Shown here: positions 1 through 6,448 of the stretch, piece by piece
Numbering within the stretch: position 1 is the first letter of the stretch
Layout: the number at the start of each line of letters is the position of its first letter
From: an uncultured Candidatus Competibacteraceae bacterium
GTDB lineage: Bacteria; Pseudomonadota; Gammaproteobacteria; Competibacterales; Competibacteraceae
Reading direction: 5' to 3'
Assembly (NCBI GenBank): GCA_937872125.1
Contig: CALMNY010000252.1
Span: 1-6,524, forward strand
Length of the DNA stretch: 6,524 bases
Position numbers and translations under genes: made by a program
Notes under the pieces: generated by a model
What the model was told of the DNA's origin: nothing
The model's input: the letters and a program-made list of their open reading frames with translations, nothing else
Databases searched by the model: none

Positions 1-155
1 CACGATCACGACCGAAGGCGACCAAAGGGACCCGCCCACCGCGCCGGCGCCGGACGCGCGTTCGCCCCGGGACGCTCAGCCGTAGCAAACGCTCGGCGGC
101 TGGCGGCGACTGAGGACGCCTGACCAGCGCTCGCCCCGGATTGATCGTTAGGTAG

Positions 156-173
156 GCACCGTGCTGGCGGTGC
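156..173. repeat. Small hairpin, GCACCG/CGGTGC
   Basis: A perfect 6-bp inverted repeat with a 6-base spacer. It is GC-rich but has no T-tract on either side, so it does not fit an intrinsic terminator. It could be chance in DNA of this composition. Confidence 0.3.
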
Positions 174-196
174 ATTCCTGGCGCAGCATGGGCTAT

Positions 197-220
197 GTTT
201 GAGTAGGCGAAATCTCAAAC
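197..220. repeat. 7-bp inverted repeat GTTTGAG/CTCAAAC
   Basis: Perfect 7-bp arms (197-203 and 214-220) around a 10-base spacer. It lies about 45 bases past the stop of the minus-strand GNAT-like gene. It could be a weak transcript-end hairpin, an operator-type site, or chance. No U-tract follows on either strand. Confidence 0.4.
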
Positions 221-265
221 GTGTACCCATTACTTCCTGCGAATCCGGATGATTCCCCGATTTAT

Positions 266-1324
266 CTATTTGCCTGCATGAGCGAGCTTGACGCCATGGA
301 CAACCTGGATATCGCCCCAGTCCTGGCGCACCAGCGCCAGGATTTCCCGCGCCCGGTCCGAATGCAGTTGAATCTGCTCAAAATCGGGCGGACAGCGCAA
401 TTTCTGCATGAGCAGACCGTCGGTATCGAACCAGCGGGGTAGCGGACCGCCGAAGAAATACCCGCGTTCCCGCAAATGCTCCACCGCTGCGCCGACGCCC
501 GGTTGCGCCAGATTCAACCAGACTTGGAACACCTGAACCCCGCGCCCGGTCGCTTCCTGTTCCAGCGCAGTCAACCGTTCGGGAAAATCCGCCCCGGCGT
601 GAGCAACCGCGATGCGCGCCACCCGGGCAAAGTCGAAAACGGTCATGACCATGTCCGAAGGCGCGCCGGTTGGCAACGCTTCCGCCGCTGTCGCCAGTTC
701 CCGAGGCTCGTCCAGCGCCGCATAGAGAAACCGCAACGGGTTCTCATAAACCGGGGGCAGGAACACCCGGTGCGGTTTGGGGCGGTAATTGCGAAAGATC
801 AACAGCGCCGCCACCCGCCCGGTGGCGCTCTTTTCCTGCGTATACGCCTCGGCGGGCATCAGCGCGATTTCCAGGGCCATCTCGACAAATCGCAGGCCGG
901 CGACCGCTTTTTGCATGTAGGGATGATTACAGACCGGTTCGCCGAACATCTCCTCAATGCCGGTCTGCTGCGGCGCCCATTCTTCGCACATGAATTCCAG
1001 GAGCTTTTTCGTCAGACCGAGGTTGCGGCAATCCTGGCGCACCAACCCGGCGCCCGCTTCATAAACCTTCTGAAACGGGGCGGACCGGTACAAATGCTCG
1101 ACGCCGACAATGGCGCCCGATGAATGGCGGGCGACCAGCGAATAATAATCGCCGGCGGCGTTGGCGCGAGCAATCGCCTCCGGATCATAAAACAGCCTGA
1201 CCGGATAACCTTCGCCATAAACCTCGCGAAATAGCGCAGTAATACCCTCGCCGTCCCCGTCGCGGAACACATCAATTTGAATGTTTTCGCCATGGGCTGA
1301 CTGATTACGGCTATCATGTTCCAT
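266..1324 (-). CDS. GNAT-family N-acetyltransferase-like protein, two-part
   Basis: A 352-residue soluble protein, last gene of the four-gene cluster. Residues about 15-155 read as a GNAT acyltransferase fold. An N-terminal helix segment is followed by strands at about 61-66 and 71-80. Next come the presumed acetyl-CoA strand (GAGLV, 91-95) and the pyrophosphate-loop segment RNLGL (R100, G103), close to the family's R/Q-x-x-G-x-G/A, leading into the helix TKKLLEFM. Residues about 185-310 form a second region ending in a GNAT-like closing unit (RERGYFF, then DGLLMQKL). There is no signal peptide or membrane segment, so it is probably cytoplasmic. The ATG start has GGAG five bases upstream (1330-1333); the stop is TAG. 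It follows the MFS gene after 48 bp. Its layout resembles residues about 160-434 of the HATPase-fused protein at the other end of the cluster. The acceptor substrate is unknown: a small amine made by the neighbouring aminotransferase is plausible, a protein target possible. Confidence 0.8.
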   Translation of the reverse strand: MEHDSRNQSAHGENIQIDVFRDGDGEGITALFREVYGEGYPVRLFYDPEAIARANAAGDYYSLVARHSSGAIVGVEHLYRSAPFQKVYEAGAGLVRQDCRNLGLTKKLLEFMCEEWAPQQTGIEEMFGEPVCNHPYMQKAVAGLRFVEMALEIALMPAEAYTQEKSATGRVAALLIFRNYRPKPHRVFLPPVYENPLRFLYAALDEPRELATAAEALPTGAPSDMVMTVFDFARVARIAVAHAGADFPERLTALEQEATGRGVQVFQVWLNLAQPGVGAAVEHLRERGYFFGGPLPRWFDTDGLLMQKLRCPPDFEQIQLHSDRAREILALVRQDWGDIQVVHGVKLAHAGK

Positions 1325-1329
1325 AAGTA

Positions 1330-1333
1330 CTCC
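1330..1333 (-). promoter_or_regulatory. Ribosome binding site of the GNAT-like gene
   Basis: On the minus strand GGAG stands five bases before the ATG at 1322-1324. It supports this start over any internal one. Confidence 0.7.
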
Positions 1334-1372
1334 ACTAAACGGGTTATTAAAACCGCTTGATTTACCAACAAG

Positions 1373-2578
1373 TTACCATATTCGCCGCCCATGGTTTCCC
1401 GAATTCAGGCGCACCGCCAGCAGCAACGCGGACGCTAGCGCCAGCAACAAGGCGCATCCAGTAAACAGCACACCGACTTCGCCGCCTGCCGCGAGATAAG
1501 CGCCGCCCAGCCAGGGGCTGAGGAAAAATCCGGCATCCATCATGAACAGCGCCAGATTGGTATTGACCCCGCGCAGATTCGGCGGCGAAGCCATGAACAG
1601 CACGGAGTTAAGCAGCGGCAGGCACACGCCGATACCCAGGCCATAAATCACCGCCAAGGCCGCCAGTTTTTCGCCGGAATCAGCCTGCGCCAGCCCCAGC
1701 AGGCACAGCGCCAGGCCCGCCATGCTCATTTTCAGCGTGCGCAGTTTCGGGAACCGGTCGAAAACCAGACCGCCCAGCAGCCGGGTCAGGATCAAGGTCA
1801 CCGTCGACAGGGTGAAAAACGTCCCCACCTCGCCGCCGCCCAGGTGGCCGGCAAAGTTTTTCATGAAATAGAACACCGTGCTATAAACCAGATAAACGCC
1901 AAGGTTCACCGCCAGCAGCAACAGTACCGCCGGCTGGCGCAAATCCTCCTGCAATTCCTGACGGCCGGGCCGCCGGGTCAGGGTCTGATCCAGACCGGCC
2001 ACCGCCAGATTCAACCGCTGCTGGCCCATCAGCAGCAGCAGAATCGCCGGAATCGCCAGTACCGAGACTACGGCGTAAATCTCCGCCGCGCTGGCGACCT
2101 GGGGCAACAGCCACTCGGTCAGAGGCGGCATGATCGCGTAAGGCAGCAGCGTGGCCAGGCTGAACAGGCTGAACCCCTGGGCGCTGCGCTCTTCGGGAAT
2201 AAACCGCACCACCAGCGTAATACTGGCCGAGACCACCAGCACAAAAGCCGCGCCGTGCAGGATGCGCAACACGATCAGGCTGGGGATCGTGGTCGCCCAG
2301 CGATAGCTCAACAAGGCGACGACCAGCAATAACAAACCAATCAGCAGCATCCGCGCCCCATTGGCAGCGCTGATCAGTGGAATCAGCAGCAACCGCAGCA
2401 TAAAGGCCGTAAATGGCTCCAGCCCCAGCAACACGCCGCGCCACTCCACCGGAATGCCGATGGTCTCCAGATAATCGTAGAACCCGTAGAACACCGCCAT
2501 GTTGCAAAAGGCGAAGAAGGAGATCCCCGCCAACAGGATAAATTCCAGGGACAGCAACGGCTTGGGGATTGTCGTCAT
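1373..2578 (-). CDS. Major facilitator superfamily (MFS) transporter
   Basis: A 401-residue integral inner-membrane protein with about 12 hydrophobic helices in a 6+6 arrangement. The hydrophilic central loop, rich in Arg, Gln and Glu, lies at about 186-216. The MFS signature A between helices 8 and 9 is well kept (GGLVFDRFPKLR, 269-280), whereas the helix 2-3 copy is degenerate (ISAANGAR). R105 in RILHGAAF matches the charged residue of helix 4, and PEER follows that helix at 128-131. Length and layout fit drug/metabolite or sugar-efflux type MFS proteins. Substrate and direction cannot be read from sequence, but the company of an aminotransferase and GNAT proteins makes export of their product reasonable. 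The ATG start has only a weak upstream GGAA, so translation may be modest. It begins 88 bp after the aminotransferase stop and ends 48 bp before the GNAT-like gene. Confidence 0.88.
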   Translation of the reverse strand: MTTIPKPLLSLEFILLAGISFFAFCNMAVFYGFYDYLETIGIPVEWRGVLLGLEPFTAFMLRLLLIPLISAANGARMLLIGLLLLVVALLSYRWATTIPSLIVLRILHGAAFVLVVSASITLVVRFIPEERSAQGFSLFSLATLLPYAIMPPLTEWLLPQVASAAEIYAVVSVLAIPAILLLLMGQQRLNLAVAGLDQTLTRRPGRQELQEDLRQPAVLLLLAVNLGVYLVYSTVFYFMKNFAGHLGGGEVGTFFTLSTVTLILTRLLGGLVFDRFPKLRTLKMSMAGLALCLLGLAQADSGEKLAALAVIYGLGIGVCLPLLNSVLFMASPPNLRGVNTNLALFMMDAGFFLSPWLGGAYLAAGGEVGVLFTGCALLLALASALLLAVRLNSGNHGRRIW

Positions 2579-2630
2579 GCACAGGTTCCGGAGTTATCCC
2601 ATTTCCCAATAGCTTTTGAGCGTTTGTTTC

Positions 2631-2657
2631 CCTTGGCGACCTTGGCGTCCTGGCGGT
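2631..2657. repeat. 9-bp-unit tandem repeat, three copies
   Basis: Three adjacent units read CCTTGGCGA, CCTTGGCGT and CCTGGCGGT. The third has lost one T and gained a base at its end. They fill the gap between the aminotransferase stop and the MFS start. On the minus strand the unit reads as CGCCAAGG-type repeats. Similar short-period CGCCAAGG/CGCAAAGG stretches are scattered between genes in many bacteria, in my recollection. The repeat cannot form a strong hairpin on its own. It may be an intergenic dispersed repeat or an mRNA spacer. Confidence 0.7.
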
Positions 2658-2666
2658 TTATCCGTT

Positions 2667-3773
2667 TTATCGAACCAGCGTCCGCAGCGCCGCCGCAAAC
2701 GCTTCCATCACGTCCAGACGGGTGAGGCTGACCCGAATCCAGTTGGGGAAGCGAAAACCGGTCATGGCTCGAATCATGAGTCCCTGCGCCATCAGCTTGC
2801 GGTAGGCCAGAGTGTCGCTCATCGCGAGTTGAATCATCAGATAATTGCCTTCCCCAGCCACGAACGGCAACCCCATCCGTTGCAGCTCCTCCCGCAAAAA
2901 CGCCTTGCTCTCCCGCACCAGATGCCGGGTGCGCTCAATATGCGCATCGTCATTCACCGCCGCTTCGGCGGCCAGTTGCGCCAGGGTGTTGACCGAGTAC
3001 ACGATGCAGGTGCGGCGAATGGCGTTCACAACGTCCAGGTGGCCGGCCAGATAGCCGATCCGTAAACCGGCCAGCCCATACATTTTGGAGAAGGTGCGGA
3101 AAATGACCAGGTTCGGATAGGCGTCGATCAGGTTCATTCCATCCGGGAAATCCTCGGCCTCGACAAATTCGCAATAGGCTTCGTCCACCACCACGATCCG
3201 CTGGCCAGCAACCCGGTCCAGAAAACGCAACAGCCGCTCGCGCTCCCAGTAGGTCCCGGTGGGATTGTTGGGATTACAAACGAACAGGATCTTGGTGCGG
3301 TCGTCAATGGCGGCCAGCATTGCCTGATCATCAAAGGCGTAATCCCGCAGTGGAATCAGCCGGGCGTCAATCCCGGAAAAGGTCGCTACCCATTCGTAAA
3401 CGGCAAACGTCTTGTCAGCGGTGACGATGTTGTCGCCCGGCTCGCAGAACGCCTTGATAGCGAAACTGATGACCTCATTGGCGCCATTGCCGACCAGAAA
3501 TTGATCGGGATGCTTGCCAAAGCGAGCGGCCAGTTTTTGCCGCAACCCATAGGCGTCGCCGCTGGGATAGAGCGCGGCGCGCGGCGGTGGAAACTGGCGG
3601 ATGATGTCTTGCGCGGCGGGCGGCGGCCCCAGCGCATTCTCATTATTATTCAGCCGGTGCAACGTGGCGCAGCCATACAGCCGCATCAACTCCGCGTCGG
3701 GTTTGCTGGGGATATACGGCTCGAAACGCCGCACATAATCGGGCAGCAAGCGATCCAGTGGGACAGGATTCAC
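2667..3773 (-). CDS. Histidinol-phosphate aminotransferase-like PLP enzyme
   Basis: A 368-residue class I/II (fold type I) aminotransferase of the HisC/CobC-like branch, full length. Visible landmarks are the N-terminal YIPSKP (20-25) and NENALGPPP (44-52). The PLP-site GNGANE is at 95-100 and CNPNNPTGT at 166-174. DEAY (D197, Y200) is followed by the Schiff-base lysine K230 in FSKMYGLAGLRIGY, with R238 for the PLP phosphate. R347 in NWIRVSL probably binds the substrate carboxylate or phosphate. HisC itself turns histidinol phosphate and 2-oxoglutarate into imidazole-acetol phosphate and glutamate. No other his gene is near, so this copy may instead act on a specialised amino or keto substrate. 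It starts at GTG, whose GTGA overlaps the preceding stop by 4 bp, behind a strong G-run binding site (3781-3787). This indicates translational coupling with the HATPase-fused gene. A second, genuine hisC elsewhere in the genome would support the specialised role. Confidence 0.88.
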   Translation of the reverse strand: MNPVPLDRLLPDYVRRFEPYIPSKPDAELMRLYGCATLHRLNNNENALGPPPAAQDIIRQFPPPRAALYPSGDAYGLRQKLAARFGKHPDQFLVGNGANEVISFAIKAFCEPGDNIVTADKTFAVYEWVATFSGIDARLIPLRDYAFDDQAMLAAIDDRTKILFVCNPNNPTGTYWERERLLRFLDRVAGQRIVVVDEAYCEFVEAEDFPDGMNLIDAYPNLVIFRTFSKMYGLAGLRIGYLAGHLDVVNAIRRTCIVYSVNTLAQLAAEAAVNDDAHIERTRHLVRESKAFLREELQRMGLPFVAGEGNYLMIQLAMSDTLAYRKLMAQGLMIRAMTGFRFPNWIRVSLTRLDVMEAFAAALRTLVR

Positions 3774-5089
3774 GGCAAGTCCCCCCCTCTATGCTCGAAC
3801 ATCAGCAGATCGCCATGGCCGCCATGGGGCAAAATCACCATGGGAGAGAAACCGGCGGCCAGCAGCGCAGGGGTGAAGTGGCTCTGCCATGAGCGCCCCA
3901 GATCCTGTTCGAAAAACAGATCGCGCAATCCTTCCTGCCGCAGGACGCGGACATGCTCCCGCAGGTTGCACTCCGCGTCCTCCCCCCACCAAATCGGGCG
4001 CAGGGTGACGACGCCGGCGGGACGATTGAACTCCGTGGTGAGTACTGAATAGGGCGAAATTCTTTCGCCAGCGGCGCTGAGCGTTATCAGGTCGCGAGCG
4101 AAGGCCAGCCGTTCGTATTCTTTTGCGATGAATGCTCGCAACGCCGGATGGGTCCAGGCCACCGCCCCGGTATCTTCCTCCAGGGAACGATAATGTACGG
4201 GTATCTCTGGCAGCGAGCCATCCCGCGCATGATGGCCCCAGGCCCCCAGAACCTCAAAATACCCGGAGGGCAGATCCGGGGTGGGATAACGGTTAAGCAG
4301 CCCCACTGCAGGCGTTTTAGCGAGGACTCCCAGCAGATGATCGAGCAGGGAACGGGCGGTTGCAGCCGGCTGCCCGAACAGGTATGGGCCAAAACATTCC
4401 ACCATTTGGTCGCTCAAGCGGTGCCAAAGCAGGCCGCCGCCAAGGCGTCCCGCAGGATCCACGGCGATAAGCGCGCCATACAGGCCGGCGCCGGCCATGT
4501 CCACCACCTTGCCCGGCTGGGCGAACTCCGGTGGCAACCGTCGTCCTGGCGATAGGCCCATCAAGCCATTCAGTAGCAGCAGCAGTTCGGCGGGGTCCGG
4601 CCGCCGAAAGGTAACTGCAGGTTCCGCCCTCGGCATGAGCAATGGCTTATGTTCGAGGGCTGGGTACGCTTTGTCCTTGCTCAGCGTCAACCGGAATTTC
4701 CCGGCCTTCAGATCGAATTGCAGATGATCAACCGTGCGGGAAGCGATCAGGAGACCCAGATCAGCGGGCAACTGGTCCTCATTGAGGGCTGGCCGGAAGG
4801 TGAAATTGAAAGCACGAAGGTTCAGGGTGTTAGTCGGCAGGGTAAACACCGTGGCGACCTGGAAGGTGTTGCCCAGGCACTCGATGTCAAGGTTCTGGCC
4901 GCAGGCTGGGCCATCGGCAAGGTAATTGAAAATTTCCTCGGCGGCCAAGGTCAGGGATAGCGCTTCGCTGTCTCCCAGCCCGAACGCGCGCGCGGACTGT
5001 TCCACAAAGCCGGTGCAGAGGGGCAGGAAACACCGGTTGATTGAGATTGCAAGCCGGGTAGCGGGAATTTTGGCAACTTGGGGTTCCAT
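3770..5089 (-). CDS. RsbW-like HATPase domain fused to a degenerate GNAT-like region
   Basis: A 439-residue cytoplasmic protein and first gene of the cluster. Residues about 8-138 look like the HATPase_c_2 fold of anti-sigma kinases. The N-box-like helix is SLTLAAEEIFNYLAD (45-59), with E51 and N55 at the usual four-residue step. The closing helix and strand are LGLLIASRTVDHLQFD (111-126), then KFRLTLSKD. The usual D-x-G-x-G ATP motif between them is missing; that stretch reads FNFTFRPAL, so ATP binding or kinase activity is doubtful. Residues about 160-300 resemble a GNAT fold (YGALIAVDPAGRLGGGLLWH, 204-223), but the acetyl-CoA loop is not recognisable. The end (GLRDLFF, AAGF, GDLLMFEH) matches the closing unit of the GNAT-like protein at the far end of the cluster. 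The ATG start has GAGG eight bases upstream. Its stop overlaps the aminotransferase start. A regulatory or sensing role is inference; the domain fusion itself is the better-supported part. Confidence 0.75.
   Translation of the reverse strand: MEPQVAKIPATRLAISINRCFLPLCTGFVEQSARAFGLGDSEALSLTLAAEEIFNYLADGPACGQNLDIECLGNTFQVATVFTLPTNTLNLRAFNFTFRPALNEDQLPADLGLLIASRTVDHLQFDLKAGKFRLTLSKDKAYPALEHKPLLMPRAEPAVTFRRPDPAELLLLLNGLMGLSPGRRLPPEFAQPGKVVDMAGAGLYGALIAVDPAGRLGGGLLWHRLSDQMVECFGPYLFGQPAATARSLLDHLLGVLAKTPAVGLLNRYPTPDLPSGYFEVLGAWGHHARDGSLPEIPVHYRSLEEDTGAVAWTHPALRAFIAKEYERLAFARDLITLSAAGERISPYSVLTTEFNRPAGVVTLRPIWWGEDAECNLREHVRVLRQEGLRDLFFEQDLGRSWQSHFTPALLAAGFSPMVILPHGGHGDLLMFEHRGGDLP
3781..3787 (-). 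promoter_or_regulatory. G7 run acting as ribosome binding site of the aminotransferase gene
   Basis: On the minus strand seven G residues preceded by AGA stand seven bases before the GTG start at 3771-3773. They lie inside the last codons of the upstream gene (GGG GGG GAC TTG CCG TGA). The run is a good Shine-Dalgarno match. It is also a homopolymer that could slip. Confidence 0.6.
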
Positions 5090-5097
5090 GGAAGATC

Positions 5098-5101
5098 CCT
5101 C
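5098..5101 (-). promoter_or_regulatory. Ribosome binding site of the HATPase-fused gene
   Basis: GAGG on the minus strand, eight bases before the ATG at 5087-5089. It supports this start codon. Confidence 0.6.
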
Positions 5102-5113
5102 ATGAAGTTCATG
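5101..5113. promoter_or_regulatory. 13-bp palindrome CATGAAGTTCATG
   Basis: Perfect inverted repeat CATGAA/TTCATG around a single central base. It touches the ribosome binding site and lies 12 to 24 bases before the start of the first operon gene. Position and symmetry suit a repressor operator or a translational control hairpin, but a six-base half-site can also be chance. No clear -35/-10 pair is visible upstream. TATAAA on the minus strand at about 5121-5126 is the only -10-like hexamer close by. Confidence 0.35.
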
Positions 5114-5246
5114 GTCAAGTTTTATAATGTCTTATTCAACCCATGGCGGCCAAATTCCCGCTTGATGCGAACGACCTTACCACTCCTTATTATCGAGCAG
5201 ACGCGATAGCAGGGCGGTAGAGGTTGTTGCATTTGGAGCCGTCTCA

Positions 5247-5303
5247 GGAGCTGTCTAAAAACCAACCAATTGATTTAATAATATTTAGTTTTTTGACAGC
5301 CTC
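5247..5303. mobile_element. MITE-like miniature inverted-repeat element, 57 bp
   Basis: The two ends, GGAGCTGTCTAAAAACCAA and the reverse complement GAGGCTGTCAAAAAACTAA, match at 15 of 19 positions and enclose an AT-rich centre. The element is flanked by TCA on both sides (5244-5246 and 5304-5306), a possible target duplication. Ends of the GAG...TGTCAAAA type with a TNA duplication recall the IS1031 subgroup of the IS5 family, as I know it. It contains no gene. It is AT-rich against a GC-rich background. It sits between selD and the operon and may fold as a hairpin in RNA, but no U-tract follows, so a terminator role is unproven. Confidence 0.6.
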
Positions 5304-5342
5304 TCAGGTCATTTCGAAAAAGAGTTTACCGCTCATGCAGGA

Positions 5343-6416
5343 TCACTCGACCCCGACTTGGGGATGGCCGGCTTCCAGAGCGCCAATGGCCGTAGCCTCC
5401 GGAAAACCGCCCGCGTGGAAGCAGGCTAAAACTGTCGCTACCGCCTCTGGCGCGCAGGCCACCAGCAAGCCACCACTGGTCTGAGGATCGCAGAGCAGGC
5501 GCTGCGCCCAGGCGGGCAGTTCCGGACTCAGGCTGACCTCGTGCCCGTAGCTGGCCCAGTTGCGTTCGATGGCGCCAGGACCGCTGCCCTGGGGCGCCAG
5601 AATCCGGGCCGTGGGCAGGACCGGGAGGTGGTCGAACCGAATCCGCGCTGTCAGGCTCGAACCCCGGCAGATTTCCAGCAAATGCCCCAGCAGGCCGAAA
5701 CCGGTCACATCGGTCATGGCATGAACCGCATCAAACGGGCCGAGGCGCTGACCCACCGTGTTCAGTTGGGTAGTCACCGCCATCATTTCGGCGTAACCCG
5801 CCGCGTCCAGCAAGCCCTTTTTCAGTGCGGCGCTGAGCACGCCCACGCCCAGCGGCTTGCCGAGCACCAATACGTCGCCCGCTCGGGCCGTATCGTTACG
5901 CTTGAGATGGCGAGGGTCAGTCAACCCCATCACCGCGAGGCCATAAATCGGTTCCGGCGAATCAATCGAGTGGCCACCGGCGAGCGCGACGCCCGCCGCG
6001 CGGCAGACCTCGGCCCCACCTTCCATGATCCGGCGTATCACCGCCAGCGGCAGCGTGTTGACCGGCATCCCCAGAATCGCCAGCGCCAATACGGGCGTCG
6101 CGCCCATGGCGTACACATCGGAAATGGCGTTGGTAGCAGCAATCCGACCGAAATCGTAGGGATCATCCACGATGGGCATGAAAAAATCGGTGGTCGCCAC
6201 CAGCGCCTGTTGATCGTTGAGGCGGAACACGGCCGCATCGTCGGCGGTGGCGCTGCCCACCAGCAGGTCGGGATGGGGAAAGCCGCTCGAGACGCCAGCC
6301 AGCGCCTCTTGCAACACCTTGGGGGCGATTTTGCAGCCGCAACCACCGCCATGCGTCAGCGTCGTCAGGCGGATGGAAGAGGAGTCGGTTGCGGCAAGTG
6401 ATTCCAGACGGGTCAT
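5343..6416 (-). CDS. selD: Selenide, water dikinase (selenophosphate synthetase)
   Basis: A cytoplasmic enzyme making monoselenophosphate from selenide and ATP, the selenium donor for selenocysteine and 2-selenouridine in tRNA. Numbered from the ATG at 6416 it has 357 residues, close to the family's usual size of about 350. The glycine-rich active-site loop HGGGCGCKIAPKVL carries C26 and K29, equivalent to E. coli Cys17 and Lys20, so it is a cysteine, not a selenocysteine, form. Further family blocks are DDAAVF (D59, D60), TTDFFMPIVDD (D77), NAISDVYAMGA (96-106), AGGHSID, TDVTGFGLLGH (D236) and DPQTSGGLL. A GTG six bases upstream (6420-6422) is in frame. I chose the ATG because AGGGAG (6422-6427) lies five bases before it and would overlap the GTG. 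No selA, selB, selU or tRNA-Sec lies in the window, so which selenium use it serves is not visible. Mobile-element remnants flank it on both sides. Confidence 0.96.
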   Translation of the reverse strand: MTRLESLAATDSSSIRLTTLTHGGGCGCKIAPKVLQEALAGVSSGFPHPDLLVGSATADDAAVFRLNDQQALVATTDFFMPIVDDPYDFGRIAATNAISDVYAMGATPVLALAILGMPVNTLPLAVIRRIMEGGAEVCRAAGVALAGGHSIDSPEPIYGLAVMGLTDPRHLKRNDTARAGDVLVLGKPLGVGVLSAALKKGLLDAAGYAEMMAVTTQLNTVGQRLGPFDAVHAMTDVTGFGLLGHLLEICRGSSLTARIRFDHLPVLPTARILAPQGSGPGAIERNWASYGHEVSLSPELPAWAQRLLCDPQTSGGLLVACAPEAVATVLACFHAGGFPEATAIGALEAGHPQVGVE

Positions 6417-6421
6417 ATTCA

Positions 6422-6427
6422 CTCCCT
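6422..6427 (-). promoter_or_regulatory. Ribosome binding site deciding the selD start
   Basis: AGGGAG on the minus strand, five bases before the ATG at 6414-6416. It runs directly into the in-frame GTG at 6420-6422, which argues against that GTG as the start. Confidence 0.7.
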
Positions 6428-6448
6428 GGTAAGGACGATTCGATCTAA

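Larger units (their letters stand above)
1..265. other. Left-edge region with no supportable gene
   Basis: This stretch lies beyond the stop codon of the minus-strand GNAT-like gene. All three plus-strand frames are open from base 1 (stops at about 92, 111 and 121), so the 3' end of a plus-strand gene could enter from the left. Each tail is only 30 to 40 residues, rich in Arg, Ala and Pro, and none resembles a family I know. If a gene does end here, it converges on the operon. The rest (124-265) holds small inverted repeats at 156-173, 197-220 and 241-255. None is followed by a T-run on either strand, so I call no intrinsic terminator. Confidence 0.4.

Noticed and set aside
6..230. A 74-codon minus-strand reading frame after the GNAT-like gene, with AGGA close before its ATG
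   Set aside because: It is rich in Ala, Arg, Pro and Ser with no family resemblance, as expected of a chance frame in GC-rich DNA. It crosses the 156-173 and 197-220 inverted repeats and all plus-strand frames are also open at its far end. The ribosome-binding-like AGGA alone is too weak.
476..1123. A 215-codon plus-strand reading frame opposite the GNAT-like gene
   Set aside because: The Arg/His/Gln-rich product is the typical antisense shadow of a GC-rich gene; the minus-strand frame has recognisable GNAT features and a good ribosome binding site.
1881..2609. A 242-codon minus-strand frame overlapping the MFS gene
   Set aside because: It is the shifted frame of the same gene, rich in Gly and Arg; the accepted frame shows the twelve hydrophobic helices and MFS signature A.
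2667..3773. Calling the aminotransferase hisC outright
   Set aside because: The catalytic blocks fit the HisC family, but no histidine gene lies nearby and the neighbours suggest a specialised role, so I left the symbol empty.
5247..5303. Intrinsic terminator for selD
   Set aside because: The hairpin lies about 40 bases past the stop, but no U-run follows its stem on the minus strand; the T-rich bases are inside the stem. A mobile-element reading with TCA flanks fits better.
6317..6345. Possible selenocysteine codon in the selD active-site loop
   Set aside because: The loop codons at the two key positions are TGC-type cysteine codons, not TGA, and the frame is open throughout.
5541..6401. 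A 286-codon plus-strand reading frame opposite selD
   Set aside because: The minus-strand frame is an unmistakable SelD. The opposite product is low-complexity, rich in Arg, His and Gln, with no domain features.
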